Below are positions 15,953 through 24,792 of a stretch of 64,000 bases of DNA, one piece after another. Every line of letters starts with the position of its first letter. Position 1 is the stretch's first letter. Source of the stretch: Klebsiella michiganensis (GTDB taxonomy: Bacteria > Pseudomonadota > Gammaproteobacteria > Enterobacterales > Enterobacteriaceae); assembly GCA_000963575.1 (NCBI GenBank), contig CP011077.1, positions 5,043,634 through 5,107,633 on the forward strand. The letters run 5' to 3'. Made by a program: the position numbers and the translations under genes. The notes under the pieces are model-generated. The model saw only the letters and a program-made list of their open reading frames with translations, was not told the origin of the DNA and made no database searches.

Positions 15953-18037
15953 ATGTCATACACGCCGATGAGCGATCTCGGGCAGCAGGGGTTATTTGAT
16001 ATCACCCGCACGCTGCTCCAGCAGCCCGATCTCAACGAACTCGCCAGCAGCCTGACGCAGCTGGTGAAACAGGGCGCGCTGGCCGATCGCGTTAACATCC
16101 TGCTTTACCATCCCCAGCATCAGCGGGTGAGCTTCTATGGCAAGGATAAACACGGCAAGGAACTGCACTACGAAGATGAAATGGCGCTGGCCAACGGCCC
16201 GGTGCGCCGCATGCTGTCGCGCCCGGAGGCGCTGATTTGCAGCCAGCAGGAGTTTGATGAAACCTGGCCGCAGATGGCGAGCCTTGATTTGTACGCCCCG
16301 TTTGGCCGCTACTGCCTGCTGCCGCTGGCCTCCGAAGGCAAAATTTTTGGCGGCTGCGAATTTATCCGCAACCGGGCAGACGCCTGGACTGAAAAAGAGC
16401 TAAACCGGCTTTATACCCTGGCGCAAATTGTGGGCCTGGTGACCGAGCAGATCCAGACCCGGCTCAATTCGAGCCACGATCACCAGTTATTGTGCCGGGA
16501 GCGCGATGATTTTCGCATTCTGGTGGCCGTCACCAACGCGGTGCTGTCGAAGCTGGACCTGGACGAACTGATAAGCGAGATTGCCCGCGAGATTCACTAC
16601 CACTTCGCCATTGATTCCATCAGCATAGTGCTGAAAAGCAGCCGCAAGTCGCGACTCACGCTCTATTCCACCCACTTTGTTGATGAAACCTCGCCGATTC
16701 ACGATCAAAGCGACGTGCTTGAGGAAGGCACACTTTCAGAACGCGTCTTTAAAAGCGGCGAAATGCTGCTGCTCAACCTTTGCCCCGGCGACAAGCTGGC
16801 GCCGTATGAGCGGATGCTGCTGGAGATGTGGGACAACAAACCGCAGACGCTTTGCCTGCTGCCGCTGAAGTTTGGCAACAATATGCTGGGCGTGCTGAAG
16901 CTGGCCAGGTGCAGCGAACAGGGCTTTACGCCGGCCAACCTCAAGCTGCTGCGCCAGATTGCCGAACGTATCGCCATCGCGGTGGATAACGCCCTCGCCT
17001 ACCAGGAAATCAACCGTCTGAAAGAGAATCTGGTGGATGAGAACCTCTACCTCACAGAGCAAATTAATAACGTCGACAGCGATTTTGGCGAAATTATCGG
17101 GCGCGGCGAGGCGATGTCTATCGTGCTTAAGCAGGTTGAGATGGTGGCAGGCAGCGACAGCACCGTGCTGATCCTCGGCGAGACCGGCACCGGTAAAGAG
17201 TTGATTGCCCGGGCCATTCATAACCTGAGCGAGCGCAACGGCCGCCGGATGGTGAAGATCAACTGCGCCGCCATGCCTGCCGGGCTGCTGGAGAGCGATT
17301 TATTCGGCCATGAGCGCGGGGCGTTTACCGGGGCAAATAATCAGCGCATTGGCCGCTTTGAGCTGGCAGACAAAAGCTCGCTGTTCCTGGATGAGGTGGG
17401 CGATATGCCGCTCGAGCTGCAGCCTAAGCTGTTGCGCGTGCTGCAGGAGCAGGAGTTCGAGCGGCTCGGCAGCAATAAGGTTCAGGAAGTGGATGTGCGC
17501 CTGATAGCCGCCACCAACCGCAACCTGAAAGAGATGGTCGCCGACCGGGAGTTCCGCAGCGACCTGTATTACCGGCTGAACGTTTTTCCTATTACTCTGC
17601 CGCCGCTGCGCGAACGCCCGGAAGATATCCCGCTGTTGGTAAAATCCTTCACCTTTAAAATCGCCCGCCGCCTGAACCGTAACATCGACAGTATTCCGGC
17701 GGAAACGCTGCGCGCCCTGAGCCGCATGGAGTGGCCGGGTAACGTGCGCGAGTTGGAAAACGTGATTGAGCGGGCGGTGCTACTCACCCGGGGCAGCGTG
17801 CTGCATCTTTCCCTGCCGGAAATGGATCACCGCCCGCCGGTAGAACGCCATTTCTCGCCGTCGGTGGAAGCGGAGAGACGTGAGGACGAGGATGAGTACG
17901 AGCGCATCCTGCGCGTGTTGAAAGAGGCCAACGGCGTGGTGGCCGGGCCTCGGGGTGCTGCCCAGCGATTAGGGCTGAAGCGCACCACGTTACTTTCGCG
18001 GATGAAGCGCCTGGGGATTGATAAAGACGCGCTTTAG
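15953..18037 (+). CDS. fhlA: Formate hydrogenlyase transcriptional activator FhlA
   Basis: Sigma-54-dependent activator of 694 residues (E. coli 692) that binds formate and turns on hyc, hyp, hydN and fdhF. The N-terminal half has two GAF-type sensor regions. The AAA+ domain has the Walker A GETGTGKE at about 409-416 and the sigma-54 contact loop GAFTGA at 456-461. The C-terminus has a Fis-type helix-turn-helix (GAAQRLGLKRTTLLSRMKRLG). The N-terminal half is less like E. coli than the AAA+ domain. In E. coli a mutS region follows; here yajD follows. Confidence 0.96.
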   Translation: MSYTPMSDLGQQGLFDITRTLLQQPDLNELASSLTQLVKQGALADRVNILLYHPQHQRVSFYGKDKHGKELHYEDEMALANGPVRRMLSRPEALICSQQEFDETWPQMASLDLYAPFGRYCLLPLASEGKIFGGCEFIRNRADAWTEKELNRLYTLAQIVGLVTEQIQTRLNSSHDHQLLCRERDDFRILVAVTNAVLSKLDLDELISEIAREIHYHFAIDSISIVLKSSRKSRLTLYSTHFVDETSPIHDQSDVLEEGTLSERVFKSGEMLLLNLCPGDKLAPYERMLLEMWDNKPQTLCLLPLKFGNNMLGVLKLARCSEQGFTPANLKLLRQIAERIAIAVDNALAYQEINRLKENLVDENLYLTEQINNVDSDFGEIIGRGEAMSIVLKQVEMVAGSDSTVLILGETGTGKELIARAIHNLSERNGRRMVKINCAAMPAGLLESDLFGHERGAFTGANNQRIGRFELADKSSLFLDEVGDMPLELQPKLLRVLQEQEFERLGSNKVQEVDVRLIAATNRNLKEMVADREFRSDLYYRLNVFPITLPPLRERPEDIPLLVKSFTFKIARRLNRNIDSIPAETLRALSRMEWPGNVRELENVIERAVLLTRGSVLHLSLPEMDHRPPVERHFSPSVEAERREDEDEYERILRVLKEANGVVAGPRGAAQRLGLKRTTLLSRMKRLGIDKDAL

Positions 18038-18083
18038 CCGGAAACTGGACATAACCCTACATTTTTTGTCTGGAACCTGAATC

Positions 18084-18431
18084 ATGGCGATTATTCCCAA
18101 GAACTATACGCGGCTGGAGAGCGGTTACCGCGAAAAGGCGCTGAAGCTTTTCCCGTGGGTCTGCGGGCGTTGCTCGCGCGAGTTTGTGTATTCCAATCTG
18201 CGTGAGCTGACCGTTCATCATATGGACCACGATCATACCAATAACCCGGAAGATGGCAGCAATTGGGAGCTTTTATGCCTGTATTGCCACGATCATGAGC
18301 ATTCGAAATACACCGAGGCCGATCTGTACGGCTCCACGGTGATTGCCGGCGAGGATGCGCAAAAGGATGTAGGCGAAGCAACTTATAATCCGTTTGCCGA
18401 CCTAAAGACGATGCTGAACAAGAAGAAGTAA
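18084..18431 (+). CDS. yajD: HNH nuclease family protein YajD
   Basis: Protein of 115 residues, nearly identical to E. coli YajD. The HNH-type zinc-binding core is visible: CGRC at about residues 28-31, then HHMDHDHTN and LLCLYCHDHEH. Its role in the cell is not established. It starts 46 bp after fhlA and is probably read from the local promoter region. In E. coli it is not next to fhlA. Confidence 0.92.
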   Translation: MAIIPKNYTRLESGYREKALKLFPWVCGRCSREFVYSNLRELTVHHMDHDHTNNPEDGSNWELLCLYCHDHEHSKYTEADLYGSTVIAGEDAQKDVGEATYNPFADLKTMLNKKK

Positions 18432-18437
18432 GCGCTA

Positions 18438-18468
18438 TCCGTTTAGAGGGGGAGTCTCCCTCTAAACG
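18438..18468 (+). terminator. Hairpin after yajD
   Basis: The stem gtttagaggg / ccctctaaac is an 11-bp near-perfect inverted repeat directly after the yajD stop. No long U tract follows, so termination strength is uncertain. Confidence 0.55.
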
Positions 18469-18488
18469 AAATCATTTCACCTTCTCCC

Positions 18489-18515
18489 TTCATTTTTTCC
18501 TGCTGCTGCCGATAA
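18489..18515 (+). promoter_or_regulatory. Sigma-28 (FliA) flagellar promoter of cheV
   Basis: A perfect -10 element GCCGATAA (18508-18515) is preceded, after 11 bases, by ttcatttt (18489-18496), which matches five of eight positions of the TAAAGTTT -35 element. It lies 62 bp upstream of the cheV start. Confidence 0.75.
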
Positions 18516-18577
18516 CTTAAACAAGCATTCACTCCGTACGGTTGGGTTCTGAGGCCGGGTTATCACTTGAGGTTAAA

Positions 18578-19546
18578 ATGGATAGTTTTCAGAAAGATAT
18601 CGATGAAAGGGCCAACCTGGCGTTATCCAACAAGTTTGAGCTTCTGCTGTTCCGCTTAGGCACCAGCCAGCATGACAGCAAATCTGAGCTGTACGGCATC
18701 AATGTTTTTAAGCTGCGTGAAATTGTGCCGATGCCGAAGATTAATCGCGCCGCGGGTATGGAATCGCCGCTGCTGGGCATGGCTAACATTCGCGACCAGA
18801 TTATCCCGGTTATCGATCTGCCCGCGGTAACAGGTTGCACGCCAACCACCGGTCTGAATTTATTACTGATCACCGAATATGCCCGCAGCACCCAGGCTTT
18901 TGCCGTCGAGTCGGTGGAAAATATTATTCGCCTCGACTGGAGTCAGGTACACGCCGCCGAAGCCGGGGTCAGCAGCCGCAATATCACCAGTATCGCCAAT
19001 ATTGACGACCCGATGACCGGCAAAGATCTGGCGCTGGTGCTGGACGTGGAGCAGATCCTTTATGACATTATCCCGTCCGGGAGAGATGTGAATATCGCGG
19101 CCATAGAAGAGAAAACCTATACCCTGAAACCGGGCGCCGTGGCTATCGTCGCTGAGGACTCCAAAGTTGCACGTTCGATGCTGGAGCAGGGCCTGAAGGG
19201 GATGGGCATTCCGGCCATCATGCACGCAACGGGCCTGGAGGCCTGGGAAAAAATCAAACTTATTGCCGCCGATGCCAAAGCATCCGGCACGCCGATCACC
19301 GATAAAATAGGCTTGGTGCTGACCGATATCGAGATGCCGGAGATGGATGGTTTTACCCTGACCCGCAACATTAAGACCGAACCTTCGCTGAAGCACATTC
19401 CGGTGGTGATCCACTCCTCGCTTTCCGGCAGCGCCAACGAAGATCACGTCCGCAAAGTCGGTGCCAACGGCTATGTCGCTAAGTTTGACGTCGCCGAGCT
19501 GTCTTCCGTGATCCATAAAGCGCTGGAAGACGCCGCCACCCGCTAA
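18578..19546 (+). CDS. cheV: Chemotaxis coupling protein CheV (CheW-receiver fusion)
   Basis: Protein of 322 residues. The N-terminal half is a CheW-like coupling domain (FGINVFKLREIVPMP-type segment, ANIRDQIIPVIDLP). The C-terminal half is a CheY-like receiver with acidic residues (VAEDSKVARS), the phospho-acceptor Asp in LTDIEMPEMDG and the Lys in VAKFDVAEL. It links chemoreceptors to CheA and adapts by phosphorylation. The start was placed at MDSFQKDI because that is the Salmonella N-terminus; a longer reading upstream has no support. E. coli K-12 lacks it. No other chemotaxis gene is nearby, but a FliA promoter ties it to the flagellar regulon. Confidence 0.93.
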   Translation: MDSFQKDIDERANLALSNKFELLLFRLGTSQHDSKSELYGINVFKLREIVPMPKINRAAGMESPLLGMANIRDQIIPVIDLPAVTGCTPTTGLNLLLITEYARSTQAFAVESVENIIRLDWSQVHAAEAGVSSRNITSIANIDDPMTGKDLALVLDVEQILYDIIPSGRDVNIAAIEEKTYTLKPGAVAIVAEDSKVARSMLEQGLKGMGIPAIMHATGLEAWEKIKLIAADAKASGTPITDKIGLVLTDIEMPEMDGFTLTRNIKTEPSLKHIPVVIHSSLSGSANEDHVRKVGANGYVAKFDVAELSSVIHKALEDAATR

Positions 19547-19550
19547 GAAA

Positions 19551-19577
19551 AAGGCCCGGAAGCCGGGCCTTGTTTTC
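19551..19577 (+). terminator. Rho-independent terminator of cheV
   Basis: The stem aaggcccgg / ccgggcctt has a short loop and is followed by gttttct, immediately after the stop codon. Confidence 0.85.
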
Positions 19578-19760
19578 TATTTGAGCCAGAACACGTCTTT
19601 CGGCGAATACCGCCAGCTGCTCCCCCTGCATGCCGTTACGTCACGACCGGGTAACAATTCGTCGTTACCCTGCAAAAATAACTTTTTACCCGCTGCGTTA
19701 TAGCCGTAAGCCGTGGTTTCATGAAGAAAAGTTATAACCACAAACTAAGTACGGCATTGA

Positions 19761-19779
19761 TAAACATTTTCAATATCAT
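19761..19779. promoter_or_regulatory. Fur box in the sodA promoter
   Basis: gataaacattttcaatatc matches about 14 of 19 positions of the Fur consensus. It overlaps the region just upstream of a -10-like tataat (19791-19796), consistent with the known iron-dependent repression of sodA by Fur in enterics. The rest of the 19580-19858 gap holds a small inverted repeat (gggtaaca / tcgttaccc) and no gene. Confidence 0.6.
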
Positions 19780-19858
19780 TTAATTAACTATAATGAACCG
19801 ACTGATTACGCGGCGTTAACAGCATTACAGCCGCTCTACGTTAATGGAGACGATGAAT

Positions 19859-20479
19859 ATGAGCTATACACTGCCATCCCTGCCTTACGCTTACGACGCG
19901 CTGGAACCGCATTTCGACAAAGAAACCATGGAAATCCACCACAGCAAACACCACCAGGCTTATGTCAACAACGCGAACGCCGCGCTGGAATCCCTGCCTG
20001 AGTTTGCCAGCCTGTCTGCTGAAGAGCTGATTACCAAACTGGATCAGCTGCCTGCTGATAAGAAAACCGTACTGCGTAACAACGCTGGTGGCCACGCTAA
20101 CCACAGCTTCTTCTGGAAAGGCCTGAAAAAAGGCACCGAGCTGAAAGGTGACCTGAAAGCCGCTATCGAGCGCGATTTCGGCAGCGTTGATGCATTCAAA
20201 GCTGAATTCGAAAAAGCTGCTGCTACCCGTTTCGGCTCCGGCTGGGCGTGGCTGGTACTGAAAGGCGACAAACTGGCTGTGGTTTCTACTGCAAACCAGG
20301 ACAGCCCGCTGATGGGCGAAGCTATCTCCGGCGCTTCCGGCTTCCCAATTGTGGTCCTGGACGTTTGGGAACACGCTTACTACCTGAAATTCCAGAACCG
20401 TCGCCCGGACTACGCGAAAGAGTTCTGGAACGTGGTTAACTGGGACGAAGCAGCTGCACGTTTCGCCGCTAAAAAATAA
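19859..20479 (+). CDS. sodA: Manganese superoxide dismutase
   Basis: Cytoplasmic enzyme of 206 residues that converts superoxide to hydrogen peroxide and oxygen. The metal ligands of the family are present in MEIHHSKHH, NHSFFWKGL and LDVWEHAYY. The start at MSYTLPSLP was preferred to the in-frame ATG 15 bases upstream because it gives the E. coli length and has a GGAGA ribosome site. A Fur box lies upstream and a strong terminator downstream. The codon choice is that of a highly expressed gene. Confidence 0.96.
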   Translation: MSYTLPSLPYAYDALEPHFDKETMEIHHSKHHQAYVNNANAALESLPEFASLSAEELITKLDQLPADKKTVLRNNAGGHANHSFFWKGLKKGTELKGDLKAAIERDFGSVDAFKAEFEKAAATRFGSGWAWLVLKGDKLAVVSTANQDSPLMGEAISGASGFPIVVLDVWEHAYYLKFQNRRPDYAKEFWNVVNWDEAAARFAAKK

Positions 20480-20500
20480 GGTTGCAATACAACCGTAGAG

Positions 20501-20526
20501 AAGCGAGCCTGATGGCTCGCTTTTTT
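20501..20526 (+). terminator. Rho-independent terminator of sodA
   Basis: The stem aagcgagcc / ggctcgctt with loop tgat is followed by a T run. Confidence 0.92.
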
Positions 20527-20551
20527 ATGTCTATTTAGCAGGGAGTCGCTT

Positions 20552-21229
20552 ATGCATCGCTATCCGCTTCAGGTTTACGCTGGCCAGATTCGTGATTACG
20601 AAGGGAGCCGGCCCAGCGCCATCGCCAAGGTTCAGGTGGACGGCGAACTTCGCTTAACCGAGTCAGGGCTGGAGGGCGATGAGCAGGCGGAGAAGGTGAT
20701 TCACGGCGGGCCCGACAGGGCACTGTGCCACTATCCACGCGAGCATTATCAGCACTGGATGCAAATTTTCCCGGATAAAGCGGAGCTGTTTAATGCCCCG
20801 GCCTTCGGCGAAAACCTGTCAACGGAAGGGATGACGGAAAAGAACGTCTACATGGGCGATATTTACCGTTGGGGTGAAGCACTGATTCAGGTGACCCAGC
20901 CTCGCTCCCCGTGCTTTAAGCTTAACTACCATTTTGGCGTAGAGGATATGTCCGCGCGGATGCAGGAATCAGGCTACTGCGGCTGGCTTTATCGCGTGAT
21001 TCTGGCGGGGAATGTCTCTGCCGATGCGCCGCTGGAGCTTGCTTCCCGCGTTAGCGACGTGACCGTGGCAGAAGCCATCGCCATCGCCTGGCATATGCCG
21101 TTTGATGACTCGCAGTATCATCGGCTTTTGTCAGCGGCGGGGCTGTCGGTGAGCTGGAGCAGAACGATGCAGAAACGCAGAATTTCAGGGAAAATTGAGG
21201 ATAATTCGCGGCGCTTGTTCGGGAAGTAA
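20552..21229 (+). CDS. yiiM: MOSC-domain protein YiiM
   Basis: Protein of 225 residues with a MOSC (molybdenum cofactor sulfurase C-terminal) domain, including the typical LEGDEQAEKVIHGGPDRAL, GENLSTEGM and QPRSPCFKL motifs with the conserved cysteine. E. coli YiiM works in reduction of N-hydroxylated bases such as 6-hydroxylaminopurine. A GGGAG ribosome site precedes the ATG. In E. coli it lies near sodA too, with kdgT between; here nothing lies between. Confidence 0.92.
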   Translation: MHRYPLQVYAGQIRDYEGSRPSAIAKVQVDGELRLTESGLEGDEQAEKVIHGGPDRALCHYPREHYQHWMQIFPDKAELFNAPAFGENLSTEGMTEKNVYMGDIYRWGEALIQVTQPRSPCFKLNYHFGVEDMSARMQESGYCGWLYRVILAGNVSADAPLELASRVSDVTVAEAIAIAWHMPFDDSQYHRLLSAAGLSVSWSRTMQKRRISGKIEDNSRRLFGK

Positions 21230-21232
21230 CGG

Positions 21233-21270
21233 CCCTTCACCCCGGCTCTCTCCCAGGGGGGAGGGAGAAA
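21233..21270. repeat. Dispersed palindromic repeat between yiiM and phoU
   Basis: A single unit (ccttcaccccggctctctccc / ggggggagggagaaaa) lies just after the yiiM stop. A further hairpin, cagcctcc / ggaggctg (21282-21313), ends the convergent phoU. Confidence 0.75.
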
Positions 21271-21318
21271 ACAAGATGTGCCAGCCTCCGCTCCTAAAAG
21301 AAGAGGAGGCTGAATGTC

Positions 21319-22044
21319 TTACTCTTTCGGATCTTTACCCGCCAGCAGCTTGTCCAGCTCATCCCCGCCTACGTGACGGAAATCCTGCCCCTTCACGAAG
21401 TAGAAGATGTATTCGCAGATGTTCTGGCAGCGGTCACCGATACGCTCGATAGAACGGGCGCAGAACAGCGCGGTCAGCACGCTTGGGATAGTACGGGAGT
21501 CTTCCATCATGTAGGTCATCAGCTGACGCACGATGCCTTCATATTCCTGGTCAACTTTCTTGTCTTCGCGGTAGATACGCACCGCTTCATCCAGATCCAT
21601 ACGCGCGAAGGCGTCCAGCACGTCATGCAGCATCTGCACGGTGTGTCGACCCAGCGATTCCAGACTGACCAGCAGCGGCTGGTGCTGTTGGGAGAATTTT
21701 TCCAGCGCAGTGCGGCAGATTTTGTCCGCCACATCGCCAATACGTTCCAGCTCAGCGATGGTTTTGATGATGGCCATCACCAGGCGCAGGTCGCTGGCGG
21801 TCGGCTGGCGTTTAGCGATGATGCGCACGCAGGCTTCATCGATCGCCACTTCCATCATGTTGACCTTCTGGTCACCGGCGATAACGCGCTTCGCCAGCTC
21901 GCTGTCCTGGTTGTGCATCGCGGTGATCGCGTCGGAGAGCTGTTGTTCCACCAGCCCGCCCATCGTCATAACCTGAGTACGGATGTACTCCAGCTCGGCG
22001 TTGAACTGGCCAGAAATGTGTTTGTTTAAGTTGAGGTTATCCAT
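21319..22044 (-). CDS. phoU: Phosphate signalling regulator PhoU
   Basis: Negative regulator of the Pho regulon, a three-helix-repeat metal-binding protein that couples PstSCAB to the sensor kinase PhoR. It is 241 residues from the MDNLNLNKH start, the E. coli length. The two PhoU repeats, each with an E-x-x-R-I-G-D motif (ELERIGDVAD and SIERIGDRCQN), are visible. It is the last gene of the leftward pst operon, 13 bp after pstB. Confidence 0.96.
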   Translation of the reverse strand: MDNLNLNKHISGQFNAELEYIRTQVMTMGGLVEQQLSDAITAMHNQDSELAKRVIAGDQKVNMMEVAIDEACVRIIAKRQPTASDLRLVMAIIKTIAELERIGDVADKICRTALEKFSQQHQPLLVSLESLGRHTVQMLHDVLDAFARMDLDEAVRIYREDKKVDQEYEGIVRQLMTYMMEDSRTIPSVLTALFCARSIERIGDRCQNICEYIFYFVKGQDFRHVGGDELDKLLAGKDPKE

Positions 22045-22057
22045 CGCGCTCTCCAAA

Positions 22058-22831
22058 TCAACCGTAGCGGCCAGTAATGTAATCTTCGGTTTGTTTCTTC
22101 GCTGGCGTAGTAAACAGCGTATCGGTTTCGCTGAATTCGATCAGCTCACCGAGGTACATAAACGCCGTGTGGTCAGAACAACGCGCCGCCTGCTGCATGT
22201 TGTGGGTCACGATCACTACGGTATAGTCTTCTTTCAGCTCGGTGATCAGCTCTTCAATACGCCCGGTGGAGATCGGGTCAAGGGCGGAACACGGCTCATC
22301 CAGCAGCAACACTTCCGGGCGAATCGCAATCCCGCGCGCGATGCACAGACGCTGCTGCTGGCCACCGGAGAGGCTATAGCCGCTCTGGTGCAGTTTATCT
22401 TTAGTTTCGTTCCACAGTGCGGCTTTGGTCAATGCCCACTGCACGCGTTCATCCATGTCGCTGCGGGACAGCTTTTCAAACAGGCGCACGCCAAATGCGA
22501 TGTTGTCATAGATGGACATCGGGAACGGCGTCGGCTTCTGGAAGACCATGCCGACTTTAGCACGCAGCAGGGCGATGTCCTGGCTCTGGGTGAGGATATT
22601 TTCCCCATCCAGCAGGATTTCACCTTCTGCACGCTGCTCCGGGTAGAGCGAGTACATTTTGTTAAAGGTACGCAGCAGGGTGGATTTACCACAGCCTGAC
22701 GGCCCAATGAAGGCGGTAACCTGGTTCTTCGCGATATCCAGATTGATGTTCTTCAGCGCGTGGAACTTACCGTAGTAGAAGTTCAGATCGCGAACCTGGA
22801 TTTTGCCTGGGGCTAAATCAACCTTACTCAT
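22058..22831 (-). CDS. pstB: Phosphate ABC transporter ATPase PstB
   Basis: Cytoplasmic ATPase of the high-affinity phosphate importer, 257 residues. It has Walker A GPSGCGKST at about residue 43, the signature LSGGQQQRLCIAR and Walker B LLLDEPCSALD. It pairs with PstC and PstA. It follows pstA by 47 bp. Confidence 0.97.
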   Translation of the reverse strand: MSKVDLAPGKIQVRDLNFYYGKFHALKNINLDIAKNQVTAFIGPSGCGKSTLLRTFNKMYSLYPEQRAEGEILLDGENILTQSQDIALLRAKVGMVFQKPTPFPMSIYDNIAFGVRLFEKLSRSDMDERVQWALTKAALWNETKDKLHQSGYSLSGGQQQRLCIARGIAIRPEVLLLDEPCSALDPISTGRIEELITELKEDYTVVIVTHNMQQAARCSDHTAFMYLGELIEFSETDTLFTTPAKKQTEDYITGRYG

Positions 22832-22878
22832 CTGTGTCTTAATCTCCGTCCGGCGTCGCGAGGGCCACGCCGTAAAAT

Positions 22879-23769
22879 TTAACCGTGTTTACTCTTCGAG
22901 AAAATCACGCGCGCCAGAATGTTCAGCAGCAGCACGCAGAGGGTAATGATCAGCACCCCTGCCCAGGCCAGCTGTTGCCACTCGGCAAACGGGCTCATAG
23001 CAAATTTAAAAATGGTCACCGGCAGGTTGGCGATAGGCTGCATCATGTCCGTGCTCCAGAACTGGTTGGAGAGGGAGGTGAAGAGCAGCGGCGCGGTTTC
23101 GCCAGCGATACGGGCAATCGCCAGCAGCACGCCGGTAATAATCCCGGAGACGGACGCTTTCAGCGTAATCGCGGAGATCATCTTCCATTTTGGCGTCCCC
23201 AGCGCGTAAGCCGCTTCTCGCAGGCTGTCCGGCACCAGTTTCAGCATGTTTTCAGTGGTACGAATGACGATAGGCACCTGCAGCAGCGCCAGCGCAATCA
23301 CGCCCGCCCAGCCGGAGAAGTGCTCCATTTTCGCCACCACGATGGTGTAAACAAACAGACCGACCACAATCGACGGCGCGGACAGCAGAATATCGTTAAT
23401 AAAGCGGATGACTTCGGCCAGGGCAGATTTACGACCATATTCGGCGAGGTAAATCCCGGCCATGATGCCCAGCGGCGTACCGATAACGGTCGCCCACAGA
23501 ATCAGCAGGCCGCTGCCCGCCAGGGCGTTCGCCAGGCCACCGCCCGCAGTATTTGGCGGAGGCGTCATTTCGGTAAACAGCGCCAGCGACATACCGTCAA
23601 TACCGCGAGTTACCGTGGAGAACAGGATCCAGACCAGCCAGAACAGACCGAACACCATAGTCGCCATGGAGAGCGTCAGGGCGATGCGGTTTTTCATGCG
23701 GCGGCGCGCCTGCATTTTGCGGCGTGATTCGGCCAGCGCCGCGCTGCTTTGCATTTCCATCGTGGTCAT
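22879..23769 (-). CDS. pstA: Phosphate ABC transporter permease PstA
   Basis: Inner membrane permease of 296 residues with six predicted membrane segments and the permease loop EAAYALGTPKWKMI that contacts PstB. The N-terminus is a charged cytoplasmic extension. Its start overlaps pstC by four bases, so the two permease halves are translated together. Confidence 0.96.
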   Translation of the reverse strand: MTTMEMQSSAALAESRRKMQARRRMKNRIALTLSMATMVFGLFWLVWILFSTVTRGIDGMSLALFTEMTPPPNTAGGGLANALAGSGLLILWATVIGTPLGIMAGIYLAEYGRKSALAEVIRFINDILLSAPSIVVGLFVYTIVVAKMEHFSGWAGVIALALLQVPIVIRTTENMLKLVPDSLREAAYALGTPKWKMISAITLKASVSGIITGVLLAIARIAGETAPLLFTSLSNQFWSTDMMQPIANLPVTIFKFAMSPFAEWQQLAWAGVLIITLCVLLLNILARVIFSKSKHG

Positions 23770-24728
23770 GAGCGAGCCCCTTCGTTTTTCGCCAGGCGCA
23801 TAATCATGAACTTAGAGATAGCCAGTACGATAAAGGTAATCACAAACAGGATTAAGCCAAGCTCCATCAGCGCGGCGGTATGCAGGCCGGATTCCGCTTC
23901 GGCAAATTCGTTAGCCAGGGCAGAGGTAATACTGTTGCCCGGCATATACAGCGAAGCGCTGTCGAGCTGGTAGGTGTTACCGATGATAAAGGTCACCGCC
24001 ATGGTTTCGCCGAGTGCACGCCCAAGGCCGAGCATCACACCGCCGATCACGCCGTTTTTGGTGAACGGCAGAACGATGCGCCAGATAACTTCCCAGGTGG
24101 TGCAGCCGATACCGTAGGCCGATTCTTTCATCATTACCGGCGTTTGTTCGAAGACATCGCGCATCACGGAGGCGATGTACGGGATGATCATAATCGCGAG
24201 GATCACACCGGCGGCAAGAATGCCGATACCAAACGCAGGGCCAGAGAACAGGGCGCCAACGATAGGCACGGCAGAAAGCACGTTGCCTACAGGCTCCTGG
24301 AAGTAAGTCGCGAACAGGGGAGCAAAGATAAACAGGCCCCACATGCCGTACACGATACTTGGAATGGCCGCCAGCAGTTCAATGGCGATACCCAGCGGGC
24401 GCTTCAGCCAGCCGGGTGCAAGTTCTGTCAGGAACAGGGCGATACCAAAGCTCACCGGCACCGCAATCAGCAGCGCGATAAACGAGGTCACGAGGGTTCC
24501 GTAAATCGGCACCAGCGCGCCGAAGACTTCATTAGGGGCATCCCACTCTTTGGACCAGAGGAAGGAGAAGCCAAACTTCTCAATACTCGGCAGCGAGGAG
24601 ATAAACAGCGAGATGATAATCCCACCCAGCAGAAATAGCACAATCAGCGCAGCCAGTCTTACCAGCGCACTGAAAATTACATCGCCTTGTTTGCCAGGGG
24701 CTTTAAACGTCGGCTTAGTCACAGCCAT
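23766..24728 (-). CDS. pstC: Phosphate ABC transporter permease PstC
   Basis: Inner membrane permease of 320 residues that forms the phosphate channel with PstA. The ATPase-contact loop is ESAYGIGCTTWEVIWRIVLP. Several hydrophobic segments span the protein. It follows pstS by 64 bp, a gap that holds an mRNA hairpin. Confidence 0.96.
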   Translation of the reverse strand: MAVTKPTFKAPGKQGDVIFSALVRLAALIVLFLLGGIIISLFISSLPSIEKFGFSFLWSKEWDAPNEVFGALVPIYGTLVTSFIALLIAVPVSFGIALFLTELAPGWLKRPLGIAIELLAAIPSIVYGMWGLFIFAPLFATYFQEPVGNVLSAVPIVGALFSGPAFGIGILAAGVILAIMIIPYIASVMRDVFEQTPVMMKESAYGIGCTTWEVIWRIVLPFTKNGVIGGVMLGLGRALGETMAVTFIIGNTYQLDSASLYMPGNSITSALANEFAEAESGLHTAALMELGLILFVITFIVLAISKFMIMRLAKNEGARS

Positions 24729-24758
24729 AGCGTACTCTTCGTAGTTGCTGAATAAACC

Positions 24759-24780
24759 GGGGTAACATACCTGTTACCCC
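24759..24780 (-). other. Hairpin in the pstS-pstC gap
   Basis: A perfect stem ggggtaaca / tgttacccc with a four-base loop. No long U run follows on the minus strand, so it probably protects or attenuates the pstS message rather than ending it. This would fit the greater need for the binding protein (inference). Confidence 0.6.
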
Positions 24781-24792
24781 AGATTTTTGCAC

